Assembly (NCBI RefSeq): GCF_003574445.1
Contig: NZ_KZ984577.1
Span: 1 to 54,503, forward strand
Direction: 5' to 3'
Length of the DNA stretch: 54,503 bases
From: Streptomyces sp. YIM 130001
GTDB lineage: Bacteria; Actinomycetota; Actinomycetes; Streptomycetales; Streptomycetaceae
Part shown: positions 1-6,983 of the stretch, in pieces
Layout of the letters: each line of letters starts with the position of its first letter
Position numbering within the stretch: the first letter of the stretch is position 1
Program-made: the position numbers and the translations under genes
The notes under the pieces: generated by a model
What the model was told of the DNA's origin: nothing
The model's input: only the letters and a program-made list of their open reading frames with translations
Databases searched by the model: none

Positions 1-21
1 CACCGACCCCCACATCACGCA

Positions 22-71
22 CCCAGGCCCCCGCACCCGACGCCCCACCGCGCCGGACACGGGGGCCTGGG
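22..71. terminator. Long-stem terminator of the gene before the window
   Basis: Arms CCCAGGCCCCCG (22-33) and CGGGGGCCTGGG (60-71) pair perfectly over 12 bp around a 26-nt loop, and a short T run follows (74-76). No gene starts before it in the window, so it probably ends transcription of a gene to the left. Confidence 0.55.
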
Positions 72-131
72 CGTTTGACTCCTCGCGCGGGTACTGCGGG
101 GTGTTGACCAGCGGGAAGGTACCCGGATAAC

Positions 132-167
132 TTCGCTATGCGGATTATGGATTCCGTGAAGCGGAAT
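132..167 (+). promoter_or_regulatory. IclR-like operator (two boxes) before the lyase gene
   Basis: The interrupted palindrome ATTCCG-TGAAG-CGGAAT lies at 151-167, and a degenerate relative, TTCGC-TAT-GCGGA, at 132-144. TTCCG-n-CGGAA palindromes are typical sites of IclR-family repressors such as those controlling glyoxylate and ureide genes. The full palindrome ends 22 nt before the chosen ATG at 190, so a bound repressor would block transcription of the lyase gene. The repressor is not in this window; its identity is inference. Confidence 0.5.
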
Positions 168-189
168 AATGAACCTGGAGGGTGCGGCA

Positions 190-1479
190 ATGGGTCAGCA
201 AGAGCAGGTGGCGACGAGCCTCGCAGGCGCGGTCAGTGAGGGCATCAGTGCCTCCCTCGCCCCGGTCGACGCGGAACTCGCACGTCGTTACCCGGGCGAC
301 CCGGGCACCCGCCAGCCCGTGCACACCGTGTACGTACCGGGCAACGTCTTCGACTCCGGCACCGTGCGTTCCTGGGGCGACCAGGCACTCGAGGCGCTCG
401 ACGAACACGCCCCGGACGCCGCCGCGTTCGCCTCCGTGCTCGGCCTGAGCGACGACCTCGCCGTCGCCGTCCACGACCGCGTACGCGCCAAGCTGGAACG
501 CGAGCCGATCGAAGACCTGCGCATCGACTTCGAGGACGGCTACTCCGGTACGGACGAGGACCAGGACGCCGCCCGTGCGGCCCGCCTGGTGGCCGAGGCG
601 TACGAGAAGGGCACCGCCGCCCCGTACATGGGCATCCGCATGAAGTGCATGGAGGCCCCGGTCCGTGACCGCGGCATCCGCACCCTCGACATCTTCCTCA
701 GCGGCCTGATGCAGGCCGGCGGCCTGCCCGACGGCCTGGTGCTCACACTGCCCAAGGTGACCTACCCCGAGCAGGTCACCGCGATGGTGCGCCTCCTCGA
801 GGAGTTCGAGAAGGCCCACGGGCTCGCGGCCGGCCGGATCGGCTTCGAGATCCAGATCGAGACCAGCCAGTCGATCCTCGCCGCCGACGGCACCGCCGCC
901 GTGGCGCGGATGATCGAGGCGTCCGAGGGCCGTGCCACCGGCCTGCACTACGGCACCTTCGACTACAGCGCGTGCCTCGGCGTCAGCGCGGCCTACCAGG
1001 CCAGCGACCACCCGGCCGCGGACCACGCCAAGGCGATCATGCAGGTCGCCGCCGCCGGCACCGGAGTCCGCGTCTGCGACGGCTCCACCAACGTCCTCCC
1101 CGTCGGCAGCACCGAGCACGTCCACGAGGCGTTCAGGCTGCACTACGGCCTCACCCGCCGCGCCCTGGCCCGCGCCTACTACCAGGGCTGGGACATGCAC
1201 CCCGGTCACATCCCCACGCGCTACGCCGCGGTCTTCGCCTTCTACCGCGAGGGCTTCGAGCAGGCCGCCTCCCGCCTCTCCGCGTACGCCAACCAGCTCG
1301 ACGGTGACGTGATGGACGAGCCGGCCACCGCCAAGGCGCTCAGCGGCTACCTGCTGCGCGGCCTCGACTGCGGTGCGCTCGACATCGGCGAGGTCGCCCG
1401 GCTCACCGGCCTCACCCGCGCCGACCTGGAGGGTTTCGCGATCCCGCGCCGCGCGGCCCTCACCGCCTCCGCGCAGTAG
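190..1479 (+). CDS. HpcH/HpaI aldolase / citrate lyase-like protein (DUF6986 type)
   Basis: A 429-residue soluble protein. It resembles the phosphoenolpyruvate/pyruvate-domain (HpcH/HpaI aldolase, citrate-lyase beta) superfamily; the segment RIGFEIQIETSQSI, near residue 216, looks like the barrel strand carrying the metal-binding Glu. It is longer than usual HpaI aldolases (about 260 residues), as expected for the actinobacterial DUF6986 group, whose substrate is not known to me. The ATG at 190 is chosen over the in-frame ATG at 169 because GGAGGG (177-182) is well spaced for it and the operator palindrome at 151-167 runs almost up to 169. In Streptomyces such genes often sit with malate synthase and ureide genes; that link here is inference. 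No close downstream partner: the kinase gene follows after a structured gap. Confidence 0.75.
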   Translation: MGQQEQVATSLAGAVSEGISASLAPVDAELARRYPGDPGTRQPVHTVYVPGNVFDSGTVRSWGDQALEALDEHAPDAAAFASVLGLSDDLAVAVHDRVRAKLEREPIEDLRIDFEDGYSGTDEDQDAARAARLVAEAYEKGTAAPYMGIRMKCMEAPVRDRGIRTLDIFLSGLMQAGGLPDGLVLTLPKVTYPEQVTAMVRLLEEFEKAHGLAAGRIGFEIQIETSQSILAADGTAAVARMIEASEGRATGLHYGTFDYSACLGVSAAYQASDHPAADHAKAIMQVAAAGTGVRVCDGSTNVLPVGSTEHVHEAFRLHYGLTRRALARAYYQGWDMHPGHIPTRYAAVFAFYREGFEQAASRLSAYANQLDGDVMDEPATAKALSGYLLRGLDCGALDIGEVARLTGLTRADLEGFAIPRRAALTASAQ

Positions 1480-1520
1480 GCGGCCCGCCTTCACCGGCCG
1501 GCATCACCCGGCACAACGTT

Positions 1521-1578
1521 CACCGTTGCCCCGTAGTGTGTACGCCACCACGGACGTACGAAGAACGGGGCAACGGTG
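1521..1578 (+). promoter_or_regulatory. 14-bp inverted repeat that includes the kinase start codon
   Basis: CACCGTTGCCCCGT (1521-1534) and ACGGGGCAACGGTG (1565-1578) are perfect inverted repeats separated by 30 nt. Inside the spacer GTACG/CGTAC can pair as well. The right arm holds the GGGG ribosome-binding site and the GTG start codon (1576-1578), so a folded mRNA would hide the start. A TAGTGT sequence at 1534-1539 could instead be a -10 box; in that case the mRNA would start inside the repeat and the arms would act as a DNA operator. The sequence alone does not decide between the two. Confidence 0.6.
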
Positions 1579-3315
1579 ACTTCGGGGGAGAACGAACAGG
1601 GCGACGGCGTGGGCCGCCTGCTGGCGGGCCGCTACCGCGTCGTGAACCGGCTCGGCCGCGGCGGCATGGGGGTCGTCTGGCGGGCGCACGACGAGGTGCT
1701 CGGCCGTGAGGTGGCGGTCAAGGAACTGCGCACCTTCACGGACGCGGGAGCGCCCGAACTCGCCGACCTGCAACTGCGGATGCAGCGCGAGGCGCGCGCC
1801 GCGGCCCGGGTGCGCCACCCCGGAGTGGTCGCCGTGCACGACGTCGCGGAGGTCGACGGACGGCCGTTGATCGTGATGGAACTCGTCGACGGCCCCTCCC
1901 TCGACGACGTACTACGCGACCAGGGCACCCTCGCGCCGCGTGAGGCTGCCGCCATCGGAGCCAAGGTGATGGACGCGCTCGCGGCCGCGCACCGGGCCGG
2001 TGTCCTGCACCGCGACGTGAAGCCGGGCAACATCCTGCTCGAGCGCTCCGGCCGTGTGGTCCTCACCGACTTCGGCATCGCCACGATGGACGACCCCGGA
2101 GACGGCTCGTCCACCCACCTCACGCGCAGCGGCGAACTCGTGGGCTCGCTCGACTACTTGGCGCCGGAACGGGCCCAGGGCCAGGACCCGGGACCCGCAT
2201 CCGACGTATGGGCGCTCGGTGCCACGCTGTACGGCGCGGTCGAGGGCTCGGTGCCGTTCCGGCGCACCTCGACCTGGTCGACGCTCACGGCGATCGTGGT
2301 GGACCCGCTGCCCGACCCGGTACGTGCGGGTCAACTCACTCCCGTACTACAGCAGTTGATGGCCAAGGACCCGCAGACCAGGCCCGATGCGGAGCGGGCG
2401 CGGGTGCTGCTCGAGGAGATCGCGGGCGCCTCCGGCGACGAGACGACCGCCGCACTCCGTACGCCGCAGGGGCCGCCGCGCGACGCCACCGTACGCACTG
2501 CGCCGGGTGCGCCGCCTCCGGGATTCGGGCCCGCCGGTGCCTTCGGGCATCCGGGCACCGCCGCTCCGCCGCCCGGTCCGCAGGAGCCCGTCGTCGCCAC
2601 CGTGCCGCCCGCGGGCCCCCGGCGCAGCCGCCGTGCTCTGTACGCCGGGGCGGCCGTGGCTCTCGTACTCGCGCTGGCGGGCGGGGGTTACGTTCTCCTC
2701 GCGGACTCGGGCGACCCGAAGAACGAGGCCGGGGCCGGTTCCGGCAGCGTGCGGGACGACCCGAGCAGCGGCAAGGCCTCGCAGCCGCCCGGCGAGAAGA
2801 CGGGCACCTCCAAACCGGAGGAGCAGGGCGACAAGAAGAGCCCGTCCGCGGATCCCGAGCCGAGCAAGGAAGACGGCGAGAAGGGCAAGGACAAGGACTC
2901 GCAAGAGGCCGGCACCGGTGGCGCCCAGGACCCGGGCAAGGGCGAATCCGAGCCCACCGAGGCGCCAGACGAAGGGAGTTCGGGTTCCGGCGGTGGCGGC
3001 GGCAACGGCGGCGGAGGCGACCCCGCACCGGCACCCGTATGTCACCCGGCCGGCGCCGGCAAGTACAACTGCGAGGTCTGGCGGGCCGCCACGTCCTACA
3101 CCGCCGGTGGTGCGGAGGCCGGCGTCCTCAACTCCGGCACCAACTACTTCTACTGCCAGGAGAACTCGGGCCGGCGCGAGACGCACGGCGGGTGGACGAA
3201 CGTGTGGTGGGCCAGGACCGACGACGACAGCGGAAACCGCAACGTCCAGGTCAACGTCGTGAACATCAAGGGCGGCAAGAACGACACACCGGTGCCCGGG
3301 CTGCCCACCTGCTGA
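1576..3315 (+). CDS. Membrane-anchored Ser/Thr protein kinase (PknB-like) with unusual extracellular tail
   Basis: A 579-residue Hanks-type kinase starting with GTG. The cytoplasmic kinase domain covers about residues 18-285: glycine loop LGRGGMG (26-32), ATP-binding Lys49, Glu72, catalytic HRDVKPGN with Asp147, and DFG at 165-167. A Pro/Ala-rich juxtamembrane segment leads to a single membrane helix at about 356-376. The outside part has a charged Lys/Glu/Ser/Pro stalk, a glycine run, and a compact C-terminal domain of about 90 residues with four cysteines (in CHPAG, YNCEVW, FYCQEN and the final LPTC). It is not a PASTA repeat, so the ligand would differ from peptidoglycan-sensing PknB. Phosphorylation targets are unknown. 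Translation may be limited by the inverted repeat over the start codon. It converges on the LacI gene. Confidence 0.93.
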   Translation: MTSGENEQGDGVGRLLAGRYRVVNRLGRGGMGVVWRAHDEVLGREVAVKELRTFTDAGAPELADLQLRMQREARAAARVRHPGVVAVHDVAEVDGRPLIVMELVDGPSLDDVLRDQGTLAPREAAAIGAKVMDALAAAHRAGVLHRDVKPGNILLERSGRVVLTDFGIATMDDPGDGSSTHLTRSGELVGSLDYLAPERAQGQDPGPASDVWALGATLYGAVEGSVPFRRTSTWSTLTAIVVDPLPDPVRAGQLTPVLQQLMAKDPQTRPDAERARVLLEEIAGASGDETTAALRTPQGPPRDATVRTAPGAPPPGFGPAGAFGHPGTAAPPPGPQEPVVATVPPAGPRRSRRALYAGAAVALVLALAGGGYVLLADSGDPKNEAGAGSGSVRDDPSSGKASQPPGEKTGTSKPEEQGDKKSPSADPEPSKEDGEKGKDKDSQEAGTGGAQDPGKGESEPTEAPDEGSSGSGGGGGNGGGGDPAPAPVCHPAGAGKYNCEVWRAATSYTAGGAEAGVLNSGTNYFYCQENSGRRETHGGWTNVWWARTDDDSGNRNVQVNVVNIKGGKNDTPVPGLPTC

Positions 3316-3357
3316 CGCAGCTGTGGCGGGTGCGGACTTCACCGGGTGCGCGCCCGC

Positions 3358-3394
3358 CTTCCCGCATCGGTGCGGATGACGCCGATGCGGGAAG
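3358..3394. terminator. Bidirectional terminator between kinase and LacI genes
   Basis: CTTCCCGCATCGG (3358-3370) pairs perfectly with CCGATGCGGGAAG (3382-3394) over 13 bp with an 11-nt loop. It sits between two convergent genes, 43 nt after the kinase stop and 6 nt beyond the LacI stop, and so can serve both. Confidence 0.75.
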
Positions 3395-3400
3395 CAACTC

Positions 3401-4489
3401 TCAGCCCTCCGGCGGCAGTTCGCCCGAACCGCGGGCGATCAGACGGGTCGGAAGCACGCTCCGCTCGGTGCCGATGCGCCCTCCGTCGAGACGGCGGAAC
3501 AGACGCTCCGCCGCGGTGCGGCCCAACTGGGCCGCGTCCTGCGCGATCACCGTCACCCCCGGGTCCAGGAGGTCGGCCAGCTCGAAGTCGTCGAAGCCCA
3601 CCAGGGCGACGCGCTGCCGCCGTTCGGCCAGTACCCGTACCAGAGTCACGGTCACGCGGTTGTTGCCCGCGAAGAACGCGGTGACGGGCGTCGGGCCGTC
3701 CAGTATCGCCGCGGCGGCCTCGCGGACCCGGTCCGGTTCGGTGGAACCGAGCGACACCCAGGAGCTGTCGACCGGCAGCCCGGCGTCCTCCATGGCCGTC
3801 CGGTAGCCCCGCAGCCGCTCGGCCGCCGTGTGAATGCGCGGCTGGTCACCGATGAAGCCGATACGTCGGTGGCCGTGCGCGATGAGATGGGCGACCCCGG
3901 AACGTGCGCCGCCGGAGCTGTCGGAGAGCACCGCGTCCGCGTCGATCCGGCCGGCGGGGCGGTCGACGAAGACGGTCGCCACGCCGGCCTTGATCTCCGG
4001 TTCGAGATAGCGGTGGTCGTCGCCGGCCGGGATCACCACGAGTCCGTCGACCCGTCGGGCGCACAGGGCGAGCACCAACTCCTGCTCGCGGGCCGGGTCT
4101 TCGGCGCTGGATCCGTTGATCAGCAGCGCTCCGTGGGCGCGGGCCACTTCCTCCACGGCACGGCTGAGCGGACCGTAGAACGGGTCGGCAAGGTCCTCGA
4201 GGACCAGGCCGATGCTCGCGGTACGGCCCTTGCGCAGCACGCGGGCGCTGTCGTTGCGGCGGAATCCCAGGGCGTCGATGGCCTCCTGGACGCGGCGTTC
4301 GGTGTCGGTGGTGACGCCCGGTTCGCCGTTGACCACGCGGGAGACGGTCTTGAGGCCCACGCCGGCCCGGGCGGCCACGTCCTTCATCGTGGGCCGGTTG
4401 CCGTAGCGCGGTTCGACGGCTCGGGGCGGCCCCTGCGGTCCGTCCGACGCGTGCGGAAAGCCGGGCTGGCGGCGGTTGTTCTCGGCCAC
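3401..4489 (-). CDS. LacI-family transcriptional repressor
   Basis: A 362-residue regulator. The LacI helix-turn-helix is at about residues 35-60 (MKDVAARAGVGLKTVSRVVNG), followed by the hinge and a periplasmic-binding-protein-like effector domain (IGLVLEDLADPFYGPL, then VDGLVVIP, and GFDDFELADLLDPGVTVI near the end). The GTG start at 4489 is chosen because AGGA lies 8 nt upstream; an internal ATG (MKDVA) would remove a poorly conserved N-terminal tail of 34 residues. It is divergent from the ROK sugar kinase, and a 12-bp LacI-type palindrome lies between them, so it probably represses the kinase and itself, with release by a sugar or sugar phosphate. The inducer is unknown. Confidence 0.9.
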   Translation of the reverse strand: MAENNRRQPGFPHASDGPQGPPRAVEPRYGNRPTMKDVAARAGVGLKTVSRVVNGEPGVTTDTERRVQEAIDALGFRRNDSARVLRKGRTASIGLVLEDLADPFYGPLSRAVEEVARAHGALLINGSSAEDPAREQELVLALCARRVDGLVVIPAGDDHRYLEPEIKAGVATVFVDRPAGRIDADAVLSDSSGGARSGVAHLIAHGHRRIGFIGDQPRIHTAAERLRGYRTAMEDAGLPVDSSWVSLGSTEPDRVREAAAAILDGPTPVTAFFAGNNRVTVTLVRVLAERRQRVALVGFDDFELADLLDPGVTVIAQDAAQLGRTAAERLFRRLDGGRIGTERSVLPTRLIARGSGELPPEG

Positions 4490-4528
4490 GTGTGCGGTCC
4501 TGTCCTGGGGCTCGGAGGTGTGGCATCG

Positions 4529-4553
4529 AGCATAGAGCCTAGACAACGTTGTC
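4529..4553 (-). promoter_or_regulatory. LacI-type operator in the divergent promoter region
   Basis: GACAACGTTGTC (4542-4553) is a perfect 12-bp palindrome with the central CG typical of LacI-family operators. On the minus strand it is followed at once by TAGGCT (4541-4536) and then TATGCT (4534-4529), both usable as -10 boxes for the LacI gene, so the operator would sit in the -35/-10 spacer. The kinase gene starts 88 nt to the right. Confidence 0.7.
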
Positions 4554-4641
4554 AGTGGCAGGGGAGACTGGACTTCGAATCTTTCGCGGCCCGTCTCACC
4601 AGGAGATCCGGCCCCGTTGACGACCAGGAGAACCGACTCTG

Positions 4642-5598
4642 ATGCAGAACGACATCGTCGCCGCGCTCGACATCGGCGGCACCAAGATCGCCGGAGCCCT
4701 GGTGGACGGAGGCGGTCGCATCCTGGTCCGTGCGCAACGCCCGACTCCCTCGCAGGAGGACGGCGACACGGTGATGGGTGCCGTGCAGAGCGTACTCGGT
4801 GAGCTGACGGCCCACTCCCTGTGGGGAGAAGTCCATGCACTCGGCATCGGCAGCGCGGGTCCCGTGGACGCGTCGAAGGGCACCGTCTCGCCGGTCAACG
4901 TCCCCGGCTGGCGCGGGTTTCCGCTCGTCGAGCGCGTGCGCGCACTGACCGGCGGACTGCCCGTCACCCTCATCGGCGACGGCGCCGCGATCACCGCCGC
5001 GGAACACTGGCAGGGCGCCGCACGCGGTTACGACAACGCCCTGTGCATGGTCGTCTCCACCGGCGTCGGCGGCGGACTCGTCCTCGGCGGTGCGCTGCAC
5101 GCGGGGCCCACCGGGAACGCGGGGCACATCGGCCACATCAGCGTCGACCTGGACGGCGACCCGTGCCCGTGCGGAGCCCGCGGCTGCGTCGAGCGGATCG
5201 CCAGCGGGCCCAACATCGCCCGGCGGGCCCTGGACGGGGGCTGGCTCCCGGGCCCGGACGGCGACACCTCGGCAGCCGCGGTCGCCGTCGCGGCGCGGGC
5301 GGGGGACCCGGTGGCCCGTGGATCGTTCGAGCGCGCCGCACAGGCGCTTGCGGCGGGCATCGCCGCCACGGCGACACTGGTCGAGATCGACATCGCGGTG
5401 ATCGGCGGGGGAGTGGCCAAGTCCGGCGAGGTGCTCTTCACGCCGCTGCGCAAGGCGCTGAGCGACTACGCGACGCTGTCCTTCGTGCAGGACCTGCGCC
5501 TGGCCCCGGCGGTCACGGGTACGGACGCGGGTCTGGTCGGCGCCGCTGCTGCCGTCATCGCGGGGGCGACGGCATCCACGGCAGCTGTTTCGGGCTGA
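4642..5598 (+). CDS. ROK-family sugar kinase (glucokinase / N-acetylhexosamine kinase-like)
   Basis: A 318-residue ROK kinase predicted to phosphorylate a hexose or amino sugar with ATP in the cytoplasm. It has the phosphate-binding DIGGTKIAGAL at residues 10-20, a catalytic Asp in IGDGAA (Asp113), STGVGGGLVLGG for ATP binding, and the ROK zinc motif CPCGARGC (Cys175, Cys177, Cys182) after GHIGH (161-165). No DNA-binding domain is present, so it is an enzyme rather than a ROK repressor. The sugar-contacting Glu that most family members have before IGH is His162 here, and the usual N-D before the catalytic site is G-D, so the substrate could differ from glucose. Start ATG with AGGAG upstream. 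Probably controlled by the divergent LacI protein. Confidence 0.88.
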   Translation: MQNDIVAALDIGGTKIAGALVDGGGRILVRAQRPTPSQEDGDTVMGAVQSVLGELTAHSLWGEVHALGIGSAGPVDASKGTVSPVNVPGWRGFPLVERVRALTGGLPVTLIGDGAAITAAEHWQGAARGYDNALCMVVSTGVGGGLVLGGALHAGPTGNAGHIGHISVDLDGDPCPCGARGCVERIASGPNIARRALDGGWLPGPDGDTSAAAVAVAARAGDPVARGSFERAAQALAAGIAATATLVEIDIAVIGGGVAKSGEVLFTPLRKALSDYATLSFVQDLRLAPAVTGTDAGLVGAAAAVIAGATASTAAVSG

Positions 5599-5821
5599 GT
5601 CCAAGGCGAGCCGCTCGCAGGCCTTCGCTCAACTGCGGCCGGGCCCGCACGAGTTCGCGGGGACGTAGTCGTGCGGCCGGGCGTGCGTGCGCGTCGGTCC
5701 GGATGGGGCGGTGCTACGGGCCGGGCGCCTTCGGTGGCTGATCGTTGAGGTTGGCCGAAATGCGCTGCACGGTACGCGGGCCGGTGTGCATGCGGACGAG
5801 GCTCGGCGGGTTTCTCAGGTG

Positions 5822-5837
5822 ACCGGGTCGGCCCGGT
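5822..5837 (-). terminator. Short hairpin downstream of the excalibur gene
   Basis: ACCGGG-TCGG-CCCGGT forms a 6-bp stem with a 4-nt loop about 55 nt beyond the stop of the minus-strand excalibur gene. The rest of the gap 5599-5892 shows no coding signal I can support. Confidence 0.35.
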
Positions 5838-5892
5838 GGCCGCCGAGGGCCAGCCGGTCGGCGCGGGCCGCCCGGTCGTCGGCTCATGGTCG

Positions 5893-6366
5893 TCAGATGT
5901 CGCAGCCCACACCGTCCCCGTCGCGGTCCAGGTGGCGGCCGTAACCGGGCTCGCCGCGGTGTACCGGAGCCGCCCCGGCCGCACGGGCCTCGCTGCAGTT
6001 GCCGTACGACACCTCGGCGCTGCCCGGGGAGCCTTCGCCGCCCGAACTCCCGCCCGCTGTACGGGTGTTGCCGCCTCCGGCAGGTGCCGCGGTGACCGTC
6101 GCCCGGGCCGTTTCGGTGACACGCACGGTCACCGTCGGCGCCGGTTGCGGATCGGGTGCCGCCTGCTCGGTCACCGTCACTGTGGGGGCCGGCAGCGCCG
6201 CGGCCTTCACCTCGGGAGGCGCGTCATGGCCGGCCGCTCCGCCGTCGGACGCTGTCGCCCCGATCGCGAAGGAGAGGACGAGGGCGGGCAGCACGAATCG
6301 TTTGCGTGCCCAGCGCGGGGCAATGCGTGGGGACGGTCCGCCGGCTGGAAAGTGTGGATTGTTCAT
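5893..6366 (-). CDS. Small secreted or membrane-anchored excalibur-domain protein
   Basis: A 157-residue protein. After a basic N-terminus (RWARKR) comes a hydrophobic stretch FVLPALVLSFAIGA (about residues 24-37) that acts as signal peptide or anchor. A Pro/Val/Thr-rich linker with repeated PTVTV units follows (about 58-92), then a C-terminal excalibur domain (about 123-157) with the NCSEARAAGAAP start and the calcium-binding loop DRDGDGVGCD. Excalibur domains bind calcium and usually occur in extracellular actinobacterial and bacillar proteins, so a cell-surface role is likely; the exact job is unknown. Start ATG at 6366 (MNNPHFP). The gene is monocistronic, and a 7-bp inverted repeat lies upstream (6435-6465). 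Confidence 0.8.
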   Translation of the reverse strand: MNNPHFPAGGPSPRIAPRWARKRFVLPALVLSFAIGATASDGGAAGHDAPPEVKAAALPAPTVTVTEQAAPDPQPAPTVTVRVTETARATVTAAPAGGGNTRTAGGSSGGEGSPGSAEVSYGNCSEARAAGAAPVHRGEPGYGRHLDRDGDGVGCDI

Positions 6367-6983
6367 GATGTGCCCCCCAGGGGTGTTTTCCAGTGAGGGG
6401 AAGGTAGTTCGGGCATTCCTCTTGTGGAGGATGTATGGATTCTGCATGACCGATTCGTAATCCATGGGCGGTGGTTGCCCGTTCGCGCGCCGGACGGGGC
6501 ACCGTGCGAGCCGAGGCCGGATGCTTCCTTCCCACCACGACGGCCCGGGTCCTACGATCGGGTGGCGGAGCGTGAACCGGGCCGCCCGGCGCCGCAGTTC
6601 ACCGTTCTGAGCCCGCCTCGTCGTCCCTTGTGCCGGGACCTTCCGACCACACCTGCCGGTCGGGGCCGTATCGCCGACAACACGGCCCCGGCCCGCCCCT
6701 CCGGCCTGCTCCAACCCGGGGTGAACTCCCGCGCATCCCGAGGCGCCGGAAGGGGCCCGCACGTACAGGAACGGTGCAGGGGGAGCCGCCGTCCTGACGT
6801 GCGCGGCCGCCGTCGGCCTCCGCCCCGCGCGGACCGGCGGCGGCCGCATCCCCGGCGCCGGGTCCGCCCGGACACCCCTCCCACCGGCGACGATGCGGCC
6901 AGGACACGGTTCCTGAGCGGAGGTGGTTTCCGTGGCAGGGTGTTGCGGGCAAGCCACAGGGGGCCAACAGAAGAGGGGGAACC
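6367..6983. other. 617-bp divergent intergenic region with an inverted repeat
   Basis: No frame here has a recognisable protein or good start. The part next to the excalibur gene is relatively AT-rich and promoter-like. ATGGATT (6435-6441) and AATCCAT (6459-6465) are 7-bp inverted repeats separated by 17 nt, about 70-100 nt before the excalibur start, and could be an operator. The remainder (about 6500-6950) is GC-rich and featureless to me. Confidence 0.4.

Noticed and set aside
145..1494. Minus-strand open frame of 449 codons
   Set aside because: It mirrors the lyase gene codon by codon; the plus strand has the ribosome-binding site, operator and family motifs.
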